Origin: Notospermus geniculatus
Lineage: Eukaryota; Nemertea; Pilidiophora; Heteronemertea; Lineidae
Length of the DNA stretch: 64,000 nucleotides
Direction: 5' to 3'
NCBI GenBank assembly: GCA_002633025.1
Contig: NMRB01000031.1
Location: 846,941 to 910,940 of the forward strand
Made by a program: the position numbers and the translations under genes. The notes below the pieces were generated by a model that was not told where the DNA came from, searched no databases, and saw only the letters and a program-made list of their open reading frames with translations. Below are positions 1 through 12,976 of this stretch, piece by piece (position 1 is the stretch's first letter; the number at the start of each line of letters is the position of its first letter).

Positions 1-604
1 TGCAGTCGTATGGGAATAGCTTAATTCAACTGAGTTGAAGACATTAAAGGAAAAGCACCATTCCTTGAGCTTGCAGTTCGTTATCCTGTATCCTCCCTCG
101 GGCCACGACTTATTGATTGGTGCGATGGGGAGGATAAGGTCTTCTAAGCAAGCCAATTTAAAGAGGTCTTATAGAGATGTTGAAATCGNGGGCAGAAAGC
201 TTCGTATCTTCGTATCTGAAGTTGATATTCACACAGCGCCAATTTACTTCCTTAATTGGCAATCAAAGTCCCCGTCAATCAAAGGGACAGGCTGCGCTGG
301 TAATTGGCTTTGATTAAGATGAGCCAGATACGTTGACAAAGTCTATAGAGTCAGGCATCGATCTCGTTCAGAAAGATTGTATCGGAATCGGTGAATACAT
401 CCAAGGATGCGAACTACCAGAAGTCTACATGCAACAGGTTGTACCTAAAATTCACGAGCAATGGAGGTGAACGGAGATCGGCCAGATTCATCGTTCATTT
501 GCGGGAGTCCCAGACGTCCCTTCAACTTTTTCCATGCCGGAATATCTGTCACGTGATGTGGCTGCTATTGAAATGGTGTAGCATGAAATGCACGAATAGA
601 GGCT

Positions 605-716
605 CCGGGGCTGTATGCACAAAACATCTTAAGCGTAAAATTTCCCTTAAACTATTGTTCCGAACAAAAGATAAGGGAAATTTTACACTTAAGACGTTTT
701 GTGCATACCCCCGGTA
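605..716. repeat. Foldback element (palindromic MITE-like)
   Basis: The left arm containing TATGCACAAAAC and AAATTTCCCTTA is mirrored by TAAGGGAAATTT and GTTTTGTGCATA, giving an almost complete hairpin of about 110 bp with a short loop. Confidence 0.8.
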
Positions 717-2113
717 GGCCTACTTTCTTCTGTGGACCCGAATTATTGATTTCAATTTTGCTTTTGATAATCTCTTGTCGCTGTGGCTTTCCCATCATCC
801 ATCATTTCCTTTGAACGGAACGCAGAAATGAACCCATGGGCAACCGTTGCTTGTGCTCCGAAATCGTAAAAAAAATACTGAAACCAAAGAACCGTCATTT
901 AAAATCATGCTATCCAGCTACACTTTGCCGTTTATCTTGGATATCGTTTTGTTGTATCGCCCAATAATGACCATTTTAATGAGACAATAAAGTAGCCTGA
1001 ATATACCAGTGGAAAATGAGTTTCAGTCAAAAGCCAAGCTGGTCCTTGAATTCAGCCTCCAGCCACTGAAACGTACTCCATCGGTAGATGAGTGCGCTTT
1101 GAACAAAGGCATTCGTCACATCACACAATCTTGAGCGAGCACCAGTCCAATAAGGAGGTTCTGAGGAATTCGCCTGGAAGCGATAAGGCCCTGTTCATCG
1201 AGTATCCAATAAAAAGCACAAAGAACGACACTCAAAATGATATAATACGAAGGATCGTCTCCGAATTTCACAAATTTTCGACCCCAACGACCCTTCGTAT
1301 TATGCCCTGTTCATCAACAGATGATATTCTTTGGGTCGAGTAGCGGAGAACGGATATACTCTGGCTCATTTTTGCCGTCTTACGACTGAAATGGTCATTT
1401 CTCACACTTGATTGCTGTTTGCTTGCACAGATACTCAACCAATCAAACAATGCATCATGTTGGTATATTATTTGTTTCATGATGTGGTGATACTCTATTA
1501 GTAGCCCAGATGGGAAAACAAGAGTCAACACGAATTTCACTCTTTTCCCTTGTGGTCTGTTGCCACATCCAGTAATAAAAACTCGGTGATTTCAATTGGA
1601 TGGAAAACCATTGGAATGAGATGGCGTCTAGCTTTGGGACACAGCTGGGACTGAGCGAACAGGCTGATTGAACATTTGATGGCTGCATAATAAGCGTGTT
1701 TATTAACACAGATCAGTTGAACAGCTATTTCAACCCGTTTTCACATCCTAAACCTATTCTTGATAAATTTTGCAATAGTTTTCAGCTCCATTACCATGAT
1801 TACCAGGCATCGTTCACTCAGATGCAAATTTACAACAAAATTACGATATTCGGCTCATTTTTATCACTGGGAGTCAATTTAGTTTTCACGTGAACTGTAC
1901 AGTGTGAATTTGGAATATCGGAGACTGACATTCTCAAAGGAGTATCATAACATGCGGGGTAATACATGTATGTAATTTCGGCCGACGACGTAGGCCTACA
2001 TTAGTTTGGCCTACAAAAATACAATCTGGACCCTTTTCTTCCCATTACACATGTATAATAATAGGGTTGGGTAGATAAGGGGTAATTAGAATAAGGATAA
2101 TATTGCCTACATA

Positions 2114-2242
2114 GGGAGGTTGACATCAGCGACTTATCACGGATCCTACGGATCGAAATGTACACAAAGTTTGTCCTCGTTGTACGGAATTCTATCCCTA
2201 TACGTATAAGGATCCGTGATAAGTCGCTGATCTCAACCTCCC
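2114..2242. repeat. Foldback element
   Basis: GGGAGGTTGACATCAGCGAC at the left is mirrored by GTCGCTGATCTCAACCTCCC at the right. The arms continue inward through the TATCACGGATCC / GGATCCGTGATA segments. Confidence 0.85.
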
Positions 2243-3157
2243 TAGCGTCACATATTTCGTCTCGGTGTCTATGTCGGAATAGGTCCCGAGATATGCTGTT
2301 GAAGTTTTGGAACCCCCTGTAAGTTGTCTGTCTTCGTCATCAAGTTTCTTCGCCCCAGTCAGTTTACTTCCGACTTCAATAGGAGCAGTCAGCCGCGCGT
2401 ATTAACAAAAGATGGCAGCAAAGTTCTAGCGGACCAGTGCAAAAGAAACTTCTCTTGATTGGCGCTCAATCTAGAATGAATGGGTCCCCTAAATGCATTG
2501 TATTGGGCCGTAGTGACACCTATTGGTCAACTCACTGACAGCTCCTATTGCCCCCGAACTAACAGAGGAGAGGATGAATATTGTAGTATTTAGTACCAGG
2601 TCCGAATAACCAACGACCCGTTCTGTCGCTTGGCTGGACACTGGAACCCGGGGAGAATTTTTCTATCACACCTGATTGCCCCTGGCTGGCTGTTGTTGAA
2701 ACCTCATATGCGAGGCGCAAATACTGACGTCCAACTCAACACGTCTTGTCTTCAGTGACGGCTTCCCGACTCGTTATATGGACATGAGTGTTTTTTGCGG
2801 CGCGGTGATTATTTTTCGCCGTCTCTTTATTGGTTGCCCGAGCAGGGGGGAATTCAAGATCAGGGATGTGTACAATGTTCATTTGAGATTGGATATCCGG
2901 AGAAAAATGCGGTGAAAACATGAAGCTGCAGGTGATCTCACACCTGTACTGCATTTACAATTCAAAAATGGCTAGAGTCCGGGATTATGACTTGGCGCAT
3001 GATTTATAGGGTTGGATTAAATATTTTAATAAAAACGTATTCTTAATAATAAAAACGTATATTTTAAAAAAACGTATTCTTCAAAGTGTGAACAAATTAG
3101 TTTTGTATGCTTTGTGGGGGCACACTGATTTTCAAAGTACATGGATAAGTTGGAAGC

Positions 3158-3222
3158 GCAGTGATGGCGCACTGGTTGTGCGTCGGAGCCCGGGAGAGGT
3201 ACTGGTTTGACCGTCTCTTTTT
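3158..3222 (+). repeat. tRNA-derived SINE head
   Basis: GATGGCGCACTGGTTGTGCG followed by a GGTACTGGTTTGAC box resembles the A and B boxes of a RNA polymerase III promoter in a tRNA-like arrangement. The matching copy at 8938-9012 has a better B box (GGTTCGATTT). Confidence 0.6.
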
Positions 3223-3272
3223 ACTCTCCGCCCCAGCGTGTATTTCCATGTCACATACTCCACTGAACGCTC

Positions 3273-3317
3273 GTATCAGTATCAGTATCAGTATCAGTAT
3301 CAATATCAGTATCAGTA
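3273..3317 (+). repeat. TATCAG hexanucleotide simple repeat
   Basis: Seven or so copies of TATCAG in a row, one altered to TATCAA. Translated on either strand it gives a meaningless Ile-Ser or Leu-Ile run. Confidence 0.9.
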
Positions 3318-3641
3318 TGAGCCTTTTCGAGAGGCAAAGGTCGCAATGATCTTCCGTAACTATGGCCCCACAGTCACTATGGCCTGAAAGCACATCACTG
3401 ATTGGCCAGCAGATTTGGAACCAACTCTAACACGCATGAATGACATCTATTGGTCATCTTGTGAGAATCGCGTGAACGAAGCAGTTTCGGAGAGCAGGTA
3501 AAACAGGGGGCGGTTCGAAAGTGCAGTGGAAGTTGACCACTTTGTATTCTCAACTTGTCTGAAGGATCGAGTGATGCGCTGAATAAGCTGCTCCTTGACA
3601 TCCACAGAATGGTTTCTGAAGATACTGGGGTATATTGTAAA

Positions 3642-3930
3642 GGAGCCCGGTGGTGTAGTGGTTCGGGTCGAGCAGCGGTGAGAGGGTCCCGGGTTCGAAT
3701 CCCACTGGGCGTGAGACTTTGGGCAAGTCTCTTTGCCTCACTGGCCTCTCTCCACCCAGATGTATAAATGGTTACCGGTCGAAAATGCTCGATTGTGGCG
3801 CTGAATGGGTGGCTCATCTGAGTTCTACTGAAAGGTTTTAGGACAGACTGGGGTTAAAGTGTAAAGTCGGATGAGAACCTCGAGCTACCATAGTTGATAT
3901 CAGACTATAAACCCAAACTTTAACTTTTTG
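3642..3930 (+). repeat. tRNA-derived SINE, copy 1
   Basis: The 5' part has an A box (TGGTGTAGTGGTTCGG) and a perfect B box (GGGTTCGAATCC at 3691-3702), the internal RNA polymerase III promoter of tRNA-derived SINEs. A non-tRNA body follows, ending near CTATAAACCCAAACTTTAAC. The whole unit recurs at 10505-10790, and its 3' end alone recurs at 54801-54893. Confidence 0.88.
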
Positions 3931-6637
3931 GTTCACGTGGGCCTATAGTCCCTTTAAGTGACCATTATATTTGGTCCAAAATGAGCTTTCGACACAGTTT
4001 TCGGCACTAAATCATTATCGGCTTTCAAAACACTCAGGTGGTATATGTTACTTTTTATGCCTAGTAGTGTCCGGGCTAATAATAAGACCGATTACATGTA
4101 TTTTGCGATTAATATGTTTTTTCGGGCATTTTGTGGTTTTTCACTGACTTCATAATTAAGAAATGATTCTGATTGGTTTAAAATCCATGGGGCTTACATA
4201 GGCTCCCCTATTTACGGACGGAGTCCGAAAGTAGGACAGAGGCTGATGAGCACGTGTTCGCCGAGGTTGAGAACCACGTGGATTTGTATTTAGAAGTGGA
4301 TTTATATTTAGAAGTGGTTTGAGGTCAGTCTCTCTCTTTTAATAGCCATAGTGCAAGATGGGGTGTTCATCAGCGTTCATTTGTTTATTATTACGACGAC
4401 CCGTGCATTATCACTCACCCTTTTGTGCTAGTACTGGCTTGTTTTGTGTCATCATGATGGAGAGGGAGGGTTGATTTGTTTACTTTTTTCAGTCGGTGTG
4501 TTGACCTGAATCGAATGCACAGTTGCGTAGGCTATCACAACTTCTGTTCTTTGGACTGTTTAGTGTGTCAGGTTTAGAGTTTTGTGTGTTTGTGCGAACA
4601 TTCTTTATTTCAAACTCTTTCCACGTGAACCATTTACGCCGCCAGGCTTGTTTAACTTTAAAGCGCTTTCAGACTGAGTGAAAAGCGATAATCAGAAAAG
4701 ATTCATATCATCACATCAGAAGCAGTGAAGAAAAATACAGAACCTGTCCCACTTCAGTTTATGAATGAAGTACACGAAAAAGATATCAAGCGAGCAATAT
4801 TCTAATGAGCGTATCGTTAATTAGCAATCACGGTGTGCATTTAGGATGCTGTAGTAGTGATGGTTTGTAAAGTAGGGTGATTAAAAATCTTGCCTGTTTT
4901 AATACTCATAATAACTAGGCGATCACTCACACATTTAGTCACGCTATCAAGATTTATGCTGCTTTAATGACCCACGGCTGCTGAGGGAAATTCAAGGATA
5001 TGAAAGAATTTAACTCGGCTCTCTTGCTGATGAGAACAGGGCTCAGTTCGGTTGTGATGAATATTTTTGTGACGTATAACACGCTTGGATCATATATCTG
5101 AATGGCCCTATCACAAGCGTCGAAAAATCATATTATATAGCCTCGACACATCAGGTTACGTAGGTCGAGGTTGAGCTCTTCTGAGGAACTCATGAATGAG
5201 AGCAAAATAAAAATAAAAGCAGGGCGTTGCGCGTTTCAGTAAGATTGCGTTCGGAGTCTGCGCCACATGGAGGCAGGGTAGACAGTGGTGAACCAATCAA
5301 GATAAACCCCTGGGACGCGGCTACAGACGTGTTGTCTGCAGCCAAGAGCAATGTAATATTGAATTCGTCTGTCAGAGAGTTCGAGACAGAACCGGAAGTT
5401 CAAGACTGGTTCTTTCTCCCCCTGCGTTCGAGCAGACGACATGTGCTCTTGTTGGCAGAAGTTCCGCCCTAAAGAAATCGTTCCGATCAATAAACTCAGT
5501 TCTCTCGACTGGCATTTTTATGCATGATTACATGTAGCTTCGGCGCGGCGTTTTTAATATCCAAAAATCTATCTGTTATGGCAGCTGACACTATATTTGA
5601 ACAAAGTGATAGGTATGATGGAAAACCGTTGACCAATATAGCCAAAGAAAAGTCAAATTCAATATCAGGCATTATCAAAATACCTCTTTCGAGAGCCACC
5701 GAGGGTACCAGTACGATCAGTACATTCACGGTCCAATGCATGGTGCATGTACCGCGCACTTTTACCTTGATACAAATGTATGCCTGAGCGAACTTTAGAA
5801 GGGGTGTATTCATTCCCGTCTCATCAGTGACGAGAAAGATTTTGGGATGTGTCCCATTCTTCTCATCGAATTTTTCTTAGTTTGGGCGTTTGTGGGATCG
5901 ACGGGGAAGTGGTCTCTTAGTACACGACGACTGTCGTCCTTCGCGTAGGCTGGGCGCAGTAAAATGTGGCCTAGTTCAAGAGTATTTCACTGAAATACCT
6001 TTTAGGTGCCTCAAGTTGACGGAAGTTGGTTTAAGTTTTGGCAATAATCGACAAGAAAACAATGCAATACAGGGGAACAGTATGTAATAGAAAGACTGAC
6101 AAACGTTACATCCTCGGTAACTATTGCCGCCACATTTGATAATGAAGTTCCCCATTTCAAATATTACAGGGTGATCATAAATATATGTTGCTACATATCA
6201 ACCATATCAAGTTTGAGAACAAAAAAGTCAACTTTGAATTTTTACACGAACCATCCAACAGCCCATGGCGGTGTATAATGTACTTGGTTCTTTTATAGAG
6301 AGTTCAGGACGAGCTCAACTTCAAGAACATTCGCCGTGTCCACGACCGACGACCTGACTGGACATTCAGTTCACTGGTCATGCGAACAAAGACTTGGTCA
6401 TTCGCTCACGATAGAAATCTTTGCTCCACTATAAATACATCCATTAGCAGGTTGTACGCCAAAGCAAAGATTTCCGTGCCTTTCAGCCTCGTTTACGCAT
6501 TACTGACGAAGCAAATTATCTCCGACTGAAATTACTTTTACCTCAGATGTCAGCGGGTCAGCTGCGAAGGAAAGAACGGACTTGCCACATTACAGGCTAT
6601 TTTGCAAGTTCACGGTCGGTCTCAGCATCAGCATCTA

Positions 6638-6845
6638 AAGCCTGCCGCACACTGGAGCTATCTGCTGAGCAGAAAGTCAGTTGAGACCGTTTGCTCAGCA
6701 GATAACTCGCGTAGTGCGCGAATTTTTCGGTGAGTTTTTTGCCTCGCGAGGTAGAAAACTCACACGCGAGCTACATGTATCTGCTGAGCAAACGGTCTTG
6801 AATGACTTTTTGCTCAGCAGATAGCTCCAGTGTGCGGCAGGCTTA
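6638..6845. repeat. Foldback element at end of duplication copy 1
   Basis: AGCCTGCCGCACACTGGAGC is mirrored by GCTCCAGTGTGCGGCAGGCT. Inner arms repeat the TCTGCTGAGCA word in both orientations. The same element ends duplication copy 2 at 12775-12976. Confidence 0.9.
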
Positions 6846-6884
6846 ATGGGGATCCTATAGCTACGATAGAGGGCAGCACACTCT

Positions 6885-7310
6885 CTAAATTCCAAAGAGT
6901 GAAATTTCACTCTAATGGATTCATTTTTCACTCTCTGAAAGACTGGGCCAGGGACCAATCCATTTTGAGTGGAATTCACTCTCCCTTGAGAGTGAACAAA
7001 TTTCACTCCAGCAAAGGATTGGGGACTCACTCCATTAGAGTGAAAACTGTGACTCCGATCAGAGAGTGAGTATAACTCTGTAAGAGTGAATTCCACTCTT
7101 CAAGAGTGCAGTGTGGTGCCATACAGTCACTCTAATGTAGGAGTGAATATCACTCCATCGGTTTGAATTTCACTATTGTCAGAGTGGCGATTTCAGTCCA
7201 TTCGATTGAAAAAATCACTCCAAAGTAGAGTGGACAAAGCTTTGTCCGAGTGACTCTCACTCCTCCAAAGACTGGGGATTTCACTCCATTCCAATGAGTG
7301 AAACTGGGAG
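6885..7310. repeat. Degenerate array of GAGTGA / TCACTC words
   Basis: The word TTCACTC or its complement GAGTGAA recurs roughly every 15-30 bp in alternating orientation over about 420 bp. It is present only beside duplication copy 1. It looks like a diverged inverted-repeat satellite or the interior of a palindromic element, and no protein is recognisable. Confidence 0.75.
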
Positions 7311-7559
7311 AGCCATTTGATGTGGGTTCATCATGGCTGTTGACAAGATTGAGAAAAAAGAACTAACTACCAAGTACTAAGTATAAGAGAACTTTCCATT
7401 TAATTCTATAAAAAAAACAATAAAAGCAAAATAACAATACAATGAAAAGCTACAGATTCACACCATAATTTGATGATACAGCACAAACATGACAAAGGCT
7501 GACCACATCTAACTTCGACTCAATGGAATGCGGAAGTAAGGAAATAAAGCATGGCTTTG

Positions 7560-8254
7560 NNNNNNNNNNNNNNNNNNNNNNNNNNNNNNNNNNNNNNNNN
7601 NNNNNNNNNNNNNNNNNNNNNNNNNNNNNNNNNNNNNNNNNNNNNNNNNNNNNNNNNNNNNNNNNNNNNNNNNNNNNNNNNNNNNNNNNNNNNNNNNNNN
7701 NNNNNNNNNNNNNNNNNNNNNNNNNNNNNNNNNNNNNNNNNNNNNNNNNNNNNNNNNNNNNNNNNNNNNNNNNNNNNNNNNNNNNNNNNNNNNNNNNNNN
7801 NNNNNNNNNNNNNNNNNNNNNNNNNNNNNNNNNNNNNNNNNNNNNNNNNNNNNNNNNNNNNNNNNNNNNNNNNNNNNNNNNNNNNNNNNNNNNNNNNNNN
7901 NNNNNNNNNNNNNNNNNNNNNNNNNNNNNNNNNNNNNNNNNNNNNNNNNNNNNNNNNNNNNNNNNNNNNNNNNNNNNNNNNNNNNNNNNNNNNNNNNNNN
8001 NNNNNNNNNNNNNNNNNNNNNNNNNNNNNNNNNNNNNNNNNNNNNNNNNNNNNNNNNNNNNNNNNNNNNNNNNNNNNNNNNNNNNNNNNNNNNNNNNNNN
8101 NNNNNNNNNNNNNNNNNNNNNNNNNNNNNNNNNNNNNNNNNNNNNNNNNNNNNNNNNNNNNNNNNNNNNNNNNNNNNNNNNNNNNNNNNNNNNNNNNNNN
8201 NNNNNNNNNNNNNNNNNNNNNNNNNNNNNNNNNNNNNNNNNNNNNNNNNNNNNN
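7560..8254. other. Assembly gap (run of N)
   Basis: 695 unresolved bases lie between the two duplication copies. Copy 2 begins immediately after the gap, so its left boundary is unknown. Confidence 1.
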
Positions 8255-8937
8255 AGTGCAAAAGAAACTTCTCTTGATTGGCGCTCAATCTAGAATGAAT
8301 GGGTCCCCTATATGCATTGGATTGGGCCGTAGTGACACCTATTGGTCAACTCACTGACAGCTCCTATTGCCCCCGAACTAACAGAGGAGAGGATGAATAT
8401 TGTAGTATTTAGTACCAGGTCCGAATAACCAACGACCCGTTCTGTCGCTTGGCTGGACACTGGAACCCGGGGAGAATTTTTCTATCACACCTGATTGCCC
8501 CTGGCTGGCTGTTGTTGAAACCTCATAGTGAGGCGCAAATACTGACGTCCAACTCAACACGTCTTGTCTTCAGTGACGGCTTCCCGACTCGTTTTATGGA
8601 CATGAGTGTTTTTTGCGGCGCGGTGATTATTTTCCGTCGTCTCTTTATTGGTTGCCCGAGCAGGGGGGAATTCAAGATCAGGGTGCGTACAATGTTCATT
8701 TGAGATTGGATATCCGGAGAAAAATGCGGTGAAAGCATAAAGCTGCAGGTGATCTCACACCTGTACTGCATTTACAATTCAAAAATGGCTAGATTCCGTG
8801 ATTACGACTTGCCCCCATGATTTATAGGGCTGGATTAAATATTAAAACGTATTCTTCCAAGTGTGAAGAAATTAGTTTTGTATGCTTTGTGGGGGCACAC
8901 TACTGATTTTCAAAGTACATAATGGGTAAGTTGGAAG

Positions 8938-9012
8938 CGTAGTGATGGCGCACTGGTTGTGCGTCGGACTCTCGAGCCCGAGAGAGGTACTGGTTCGATT
9001 TTTTCAGTCTCC
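8938..9012 (+). repeat. tRNA-derived SINE head, second copy
   Basis: This is the same tRNA-like head as at 3158-3222, with a serine/leucine-tRNA-like long arm (ACTCTCGAGCCCGAGAG) between the A-box-like and B-box-like parts. Confidence 0.6.
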
Positions 9013-9834
9013 CAGTCGCCACTTTTTACTCTCCGCCAAAGAGCGTTTATTTCCATGTCACATACATAGTCTAGGCTGTAAGGGTAAAAATTCCGCAAAT
9101 TGGTATAAAGTTATGAAATTTGGCACAGTGGTAGAGTTTTTGATGCTTATTAATTTCAGGACGGGTGACACGTGAAAAATGCCCCCTGGTGGCCGCCATC
9201 TTGATTTTAAATTTTGCCACCAGGGATCAGCCTGGGATCATATTTTTGACCATAACTTTTGATCTAGTCAACATAGAAGCGTAATTCAAGTGGCTGTACA
9301 TGTACTCCACTGAACGCTCGTATTGTTGGTGGAAAAATTGAAATCTCGCACCTCAAGTAAAATTCCGTGAACGTGATTGGCTCATTTACGTCATGTGACC
9401 TTGTGTCATTTCGATATGTCCCCCCCGCGGGCGGTCATATCGCGACATGTTGCCCGCTACCATGGCTACGTAATGGCCGCCGCTTTTTTCACTCTCTCGG
9501 TTCGCAAGTTCGAACGGCCATAGAACAAATGCAGTCTTTTCAAACGGAAAAATACCACTCACATTCTCATTTCTTGGACGTAAGCAGTTGCCTTGATGCA
9601 AAATGGTTAACTCAAAACGTCCCAAACTTTAGACCGGGGCCAGTTGGGTCTTGCATTGAACACACAGTCAAGTGGAATTCAACACTCAGCATGTGACGTC
9701 GCGTCGCGTCATTTCACTGCAGTACACTGTGGATGCATTACGTCACGTCATTTCTTGTCCTTAATTTTGGCGTTGATTTGAATTTTTCATAAAATAAAGT
9801 CGTTTTCAATCAACTAGACTTTCGGTACGAGATA

Positions 9835-10010
9835 AAAAATGTTGCCCGAAATGTCGGGTGACATACCGAATGTCCCCCCGCTGGGATGATATGTCTCCCG
9901 AGGCTTTGCGAGGGAGACATATCATCCCAAAGGGGGGACATGAGGTATGTCACCNTCATCCCAGCGGGGGGACATTCGGTATGTCACCCGACATTTCGGG
10001 CAACATTTTT
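9835..10010. repeat. Foldback element specific to duplication copy 2
   Basis: ATGTTGCCCGAAATGTCGGG is mirrored by CCCGACATTTCGGGCAACAT. An inner hairpin is formed by GATGATATGTCTCCC and GGGAGACATATCATC. It has no counterpart in copy 1, so it was inserted there or lost from copy 1. Confidence 0.9.
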
Positions 10011-10504
10011 ATAATATCAGTATCAGTATGAGCCTTTTCGCAACTATGGCCCCACAGTCACTATCGCCTGAACGCGCATCACTGATTGGCCAGCAGATTT
10101 GGAACCAAGAGGAGCAGTCAGCCGCGCTTATTGCCAAAAGATGGCAGCAAAGTTCTAGCGGACCAATACAAAAGAAAATGCACGTGATTGGTGCTCGATC
10201 AAGAATGAATGGGTCCGCTATATGCATTGAATTGGCCCGTACTGACACCTATTCAGTATTGGTCAACTCACTGACAGCTCCTATTCTAAGACGCATGAAT
10301 GACACCTATTGGTCATCATCTGAGAATCGCGTGAACCGAAGCAGTTTCGGAGAGCAGATAAAACAGGGGCGGTTCGAAAGTGCAGTGGAAGTTGACCACT
10401 TTGTATTCTCAACTTGTCTGGAAAGGATCGAGTGATGCGCTGAATAAGCTGCTTCTTGACATCCACAGAATGGTTTCTGAAGACACTGCCCGGGATAGTG
10501 TTAA

Positions 10505-10790
10505 GGAGCCCGGTGGTGTGGTGGTTCGGGTCGAGTAGCGGTCAGAGGGTCCCGGGTTCGAATCCCACTGGGCGTGAGACTTTGGGCAAGTCTCTTTGCC
10601 TCACTGGCCTCTCTCTACCCAGGTGTATAAATGGGTACCGGTCGGAAATACTCGATTGCGGCGCTGAATGGGCAGCTCATCTGAGTTCTACTGAAATGTT
10701 TCAGGACAGACTGGGGTTAATGTGTAAAGTCGGATGAGAACCTCTACCGTAGTTGATATCAGACTATAAACCCGAACTTTAACTTTTTTA
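10505..10790 (+). repeat. tRNA-derived SINE, copy 2
   Basis: This is near-identical to 3642-3930, with the B box at 10554-10565. It lies inside the second copy of the segmental duplication, so it was probably copied with it and not inserted independently. Confidence 0.88.
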
Positions 10791-12774
10791 GCGCTTTCAG
10801 ACTGAGTGAAAAGCGATAATCACAAAAGATTCATATCATGACATCAGAAGCCTCAATAGTGAAGAAAAATATATACAGAACCTGTCCCACTTCAGTTTAT
10901 GAATGAAGTACACGAAAAAGATACCAAGCGAGCAATATTCTAATGAGCGTAATCGGTAATTACTAGCAATCACGGTGTGCATTTAGGATGCTGTAGTAGT
11001 GATGGTTTGTAAAGTAGGGTGATTAAAAATCTTGCCTGTTTTAATACTCATAATAAAACTAGGCGATCACTCACACATTTAGTCACGCTATCAAGATTAA
11101 TGCTGCTTTAATGACCCACGGCTGCTGAGGGAAACTCAAGGATATGAAAGAATTTAACTCGGCTCTCTTGCTGATGAGAACAGGGCTCAGTTCGGTTGTG
11201 ATGAATATTTTTGTGACGTATTAAAACACGCTTGGATCATATATCTGAATGGGCCCTATCACAAGCGTCGAAAAATTATTAATACTATAGCCTCGACACA
11301 TTAGATTACGTAGGTCGAGCTGGTTGAGTTCTTCTGAGGAACTCATGAATGAGAGCAAAATAAAAATAAAAGCAGGGCGTTGCGGGTTTCAGTAAGACTG
11401 CGTTCGGAGTCTGCGCCACATGGAGGGTAGACAGTGGTGAACCAATCAAGATAAGCCCCTGGGACGCGGCTACAGACGTGTTGTCTGCTGCCTATACATG
11501 TAGCAATGTAATATTGAATTCGTCTGTCAGAGAGTTCGAGACAGAACCGGAAGTTCAAGACTGGTTCTTTCTCCCCCTGCGTTCGAGCAGACGACATGTG
11601 CTCTTGTTGGCACAAGTTCCGCCCTAAAGAAATCGTTCCGATCAATAAACTGAGTTCTCTCGACTGGCATTTTTATGCATGATTAGCTTCGGCGCGGCGT
11701 TTTTAATATCCAAAAATCTATCTGTTATGGCAGCTGACACTATATTTGAACAAAGTGATAGGTATGATGGAAAACCGTTGACCAATATAGAAAGAAAAGT
11801 CAAATTCAATATCAGGCATTATCAAAAATATACCTCTTTCGAGAGCCACCGAGGGTACCAGTACGATTAGTACATTCACGGTCCAATGCATGGTGCATGT
11901 ACCGCACACTTTTACCTTGATATGCCTGAGCGAACTTTAGAAGGGGTGTATTCATTCCCGTCTCATCAGTGACGAGAAAGATTTTGGGATGTGTCCGATT
12001 CTTCTCATCGGATTTTTCTTAATTTAAGCGTTTGTATTGGGATCGACGGGAAAGTGGTCACTTAGTACACGACGACTGTCGTCTTCGCGTAGGCTTAAGG
12101 GGCCTAGGCGCAGTAAAGGGGCCAAGTTCGAGAGTATTTCACTGAAATAACTTTCAGGCGCCTCAAGTTGACGCCATGTTGGTTTTTAAGGAAATACATG
12201 TAATCGACAAGCAAACAAAGGGAACAGTATGTAACAGAAAGACTGACAAACGTTACATCGGTAACTATTTCTGCCACATTTGATAATGAAGTTCCCCATT
12301 TCGAATATTACAGGGTAATCATAAATATATGTTGCTACATCAACTACATCCAAGTTTGAGGAAAAAATGTCAACTTTGAATTTTTACACGAACCATCCAA
12401 CAGCCTATGGCAGTGTATGTACTTGGTTCTTTTATGGAGAGTTCAGGAGGAGCTCAACTTCAAGAACATTCACCCTGTCCACGACCAACGACCTAACTGA
12501 ACATAGTTCACTGGTGATGCGAACAAAGACTTGGTCATTCGCTCACGATAGAAATCTTTGCTTCACTATAAATACATCCATTAGCAGGTTGTACGCCAAA
12601 GCAAAGATTTCCGTGCCTTTCAGCCTCGTTTACGCATTACTGACGAAGCAAATTATCTCCGACTGAAATTACTTTTACCCCAGATGTCAGCGGGTCAGCT
12701 GCGAAGGAAAGAACGGACTTGCCGCATTACAGGCGATTTTGCAAGTTCACGGTCGGTCTCAGCATCAGCATCTA

Positions 12775-12976
12775 AAGCCTGCCGCACACTGGAGCTATCT
12801 GCTGAGCAGAAAGTCAGTTGAGACCGTTTGCTCAGCAGATAACTCGCGTAGTGCGCGAATTTTTCGGTGAGTTTTTTGCCTCGCGAGGTAGAAAACTCAC
12901 ACGCGAGCTATCTGCTGAGCAAACGGTCTCGAATGACTTTTTGCTCAGCAGATAGCTCCAATGTGCGGCAGGCTTA
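12775..12976. repeat. Foldback element at end of duplication copy 2
   Basis: This is the second copy of the element at 6638-6845. It lacks the short ACATGTA insertion seen in the first copy near its centre. Confidence 0.9.

Larger units (their letters stand above)
1..2435. other. Intergenic sequence without recognised gene
   Basis: Only short open frames without recognisable protein similarity or a convincing exon chain are present. The stretch holds two foldback elements (listed separately). Around 1255-1300 there is a fragment matching the ends of the foldback family at 53576-53725 and 54020-54207 (shared words include CGTCTCCGAATTTC and TTTTCGACCCCAAC). Confidence 0.6.
2436..6881 (+). repeat. 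Segmental duplication, copy 1
   Basis: This stretch matches 8255-13013 in the same order and orientation with only small indels. The match starts at AGTGCAAAAGAAACTTC and stops after CGATAGAGGGCAGCACAC. It contains a SINE, a tRNA-like SINE head, a TATCAG simple repeat and a terminal foldback. Reading frames are short and contain no recognised domain, so it looks like a repeat composite, not a duplicated gene. The true left edge of the second copy is hidden by the gap at 7560-8254. Confidence 0.88.

Noticed and set aside
3097-3393. Leu-Ile repeat protein on the minus strand
   Set aside because: It is the translation of the TATCAG simple repeat, not a gene.
3642-3715. Functional tRNA gene
   Set aside because: A and B boxes are good but no cloverleaf with a matched acceptor stem could be drawn, and the unit continues into a repeated SINE body.
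6695-7096. 133-codon minus-strand frame
   Set aside because: It is formed by the GAGTGA/TCACTC field and the foldback; composition follows the DNA repeat.
7509-8357. Long open frames of 256-268 codons on both strands
   Set aside because: They consist of X from the assembly gap; no stop codons can occur in N runs.
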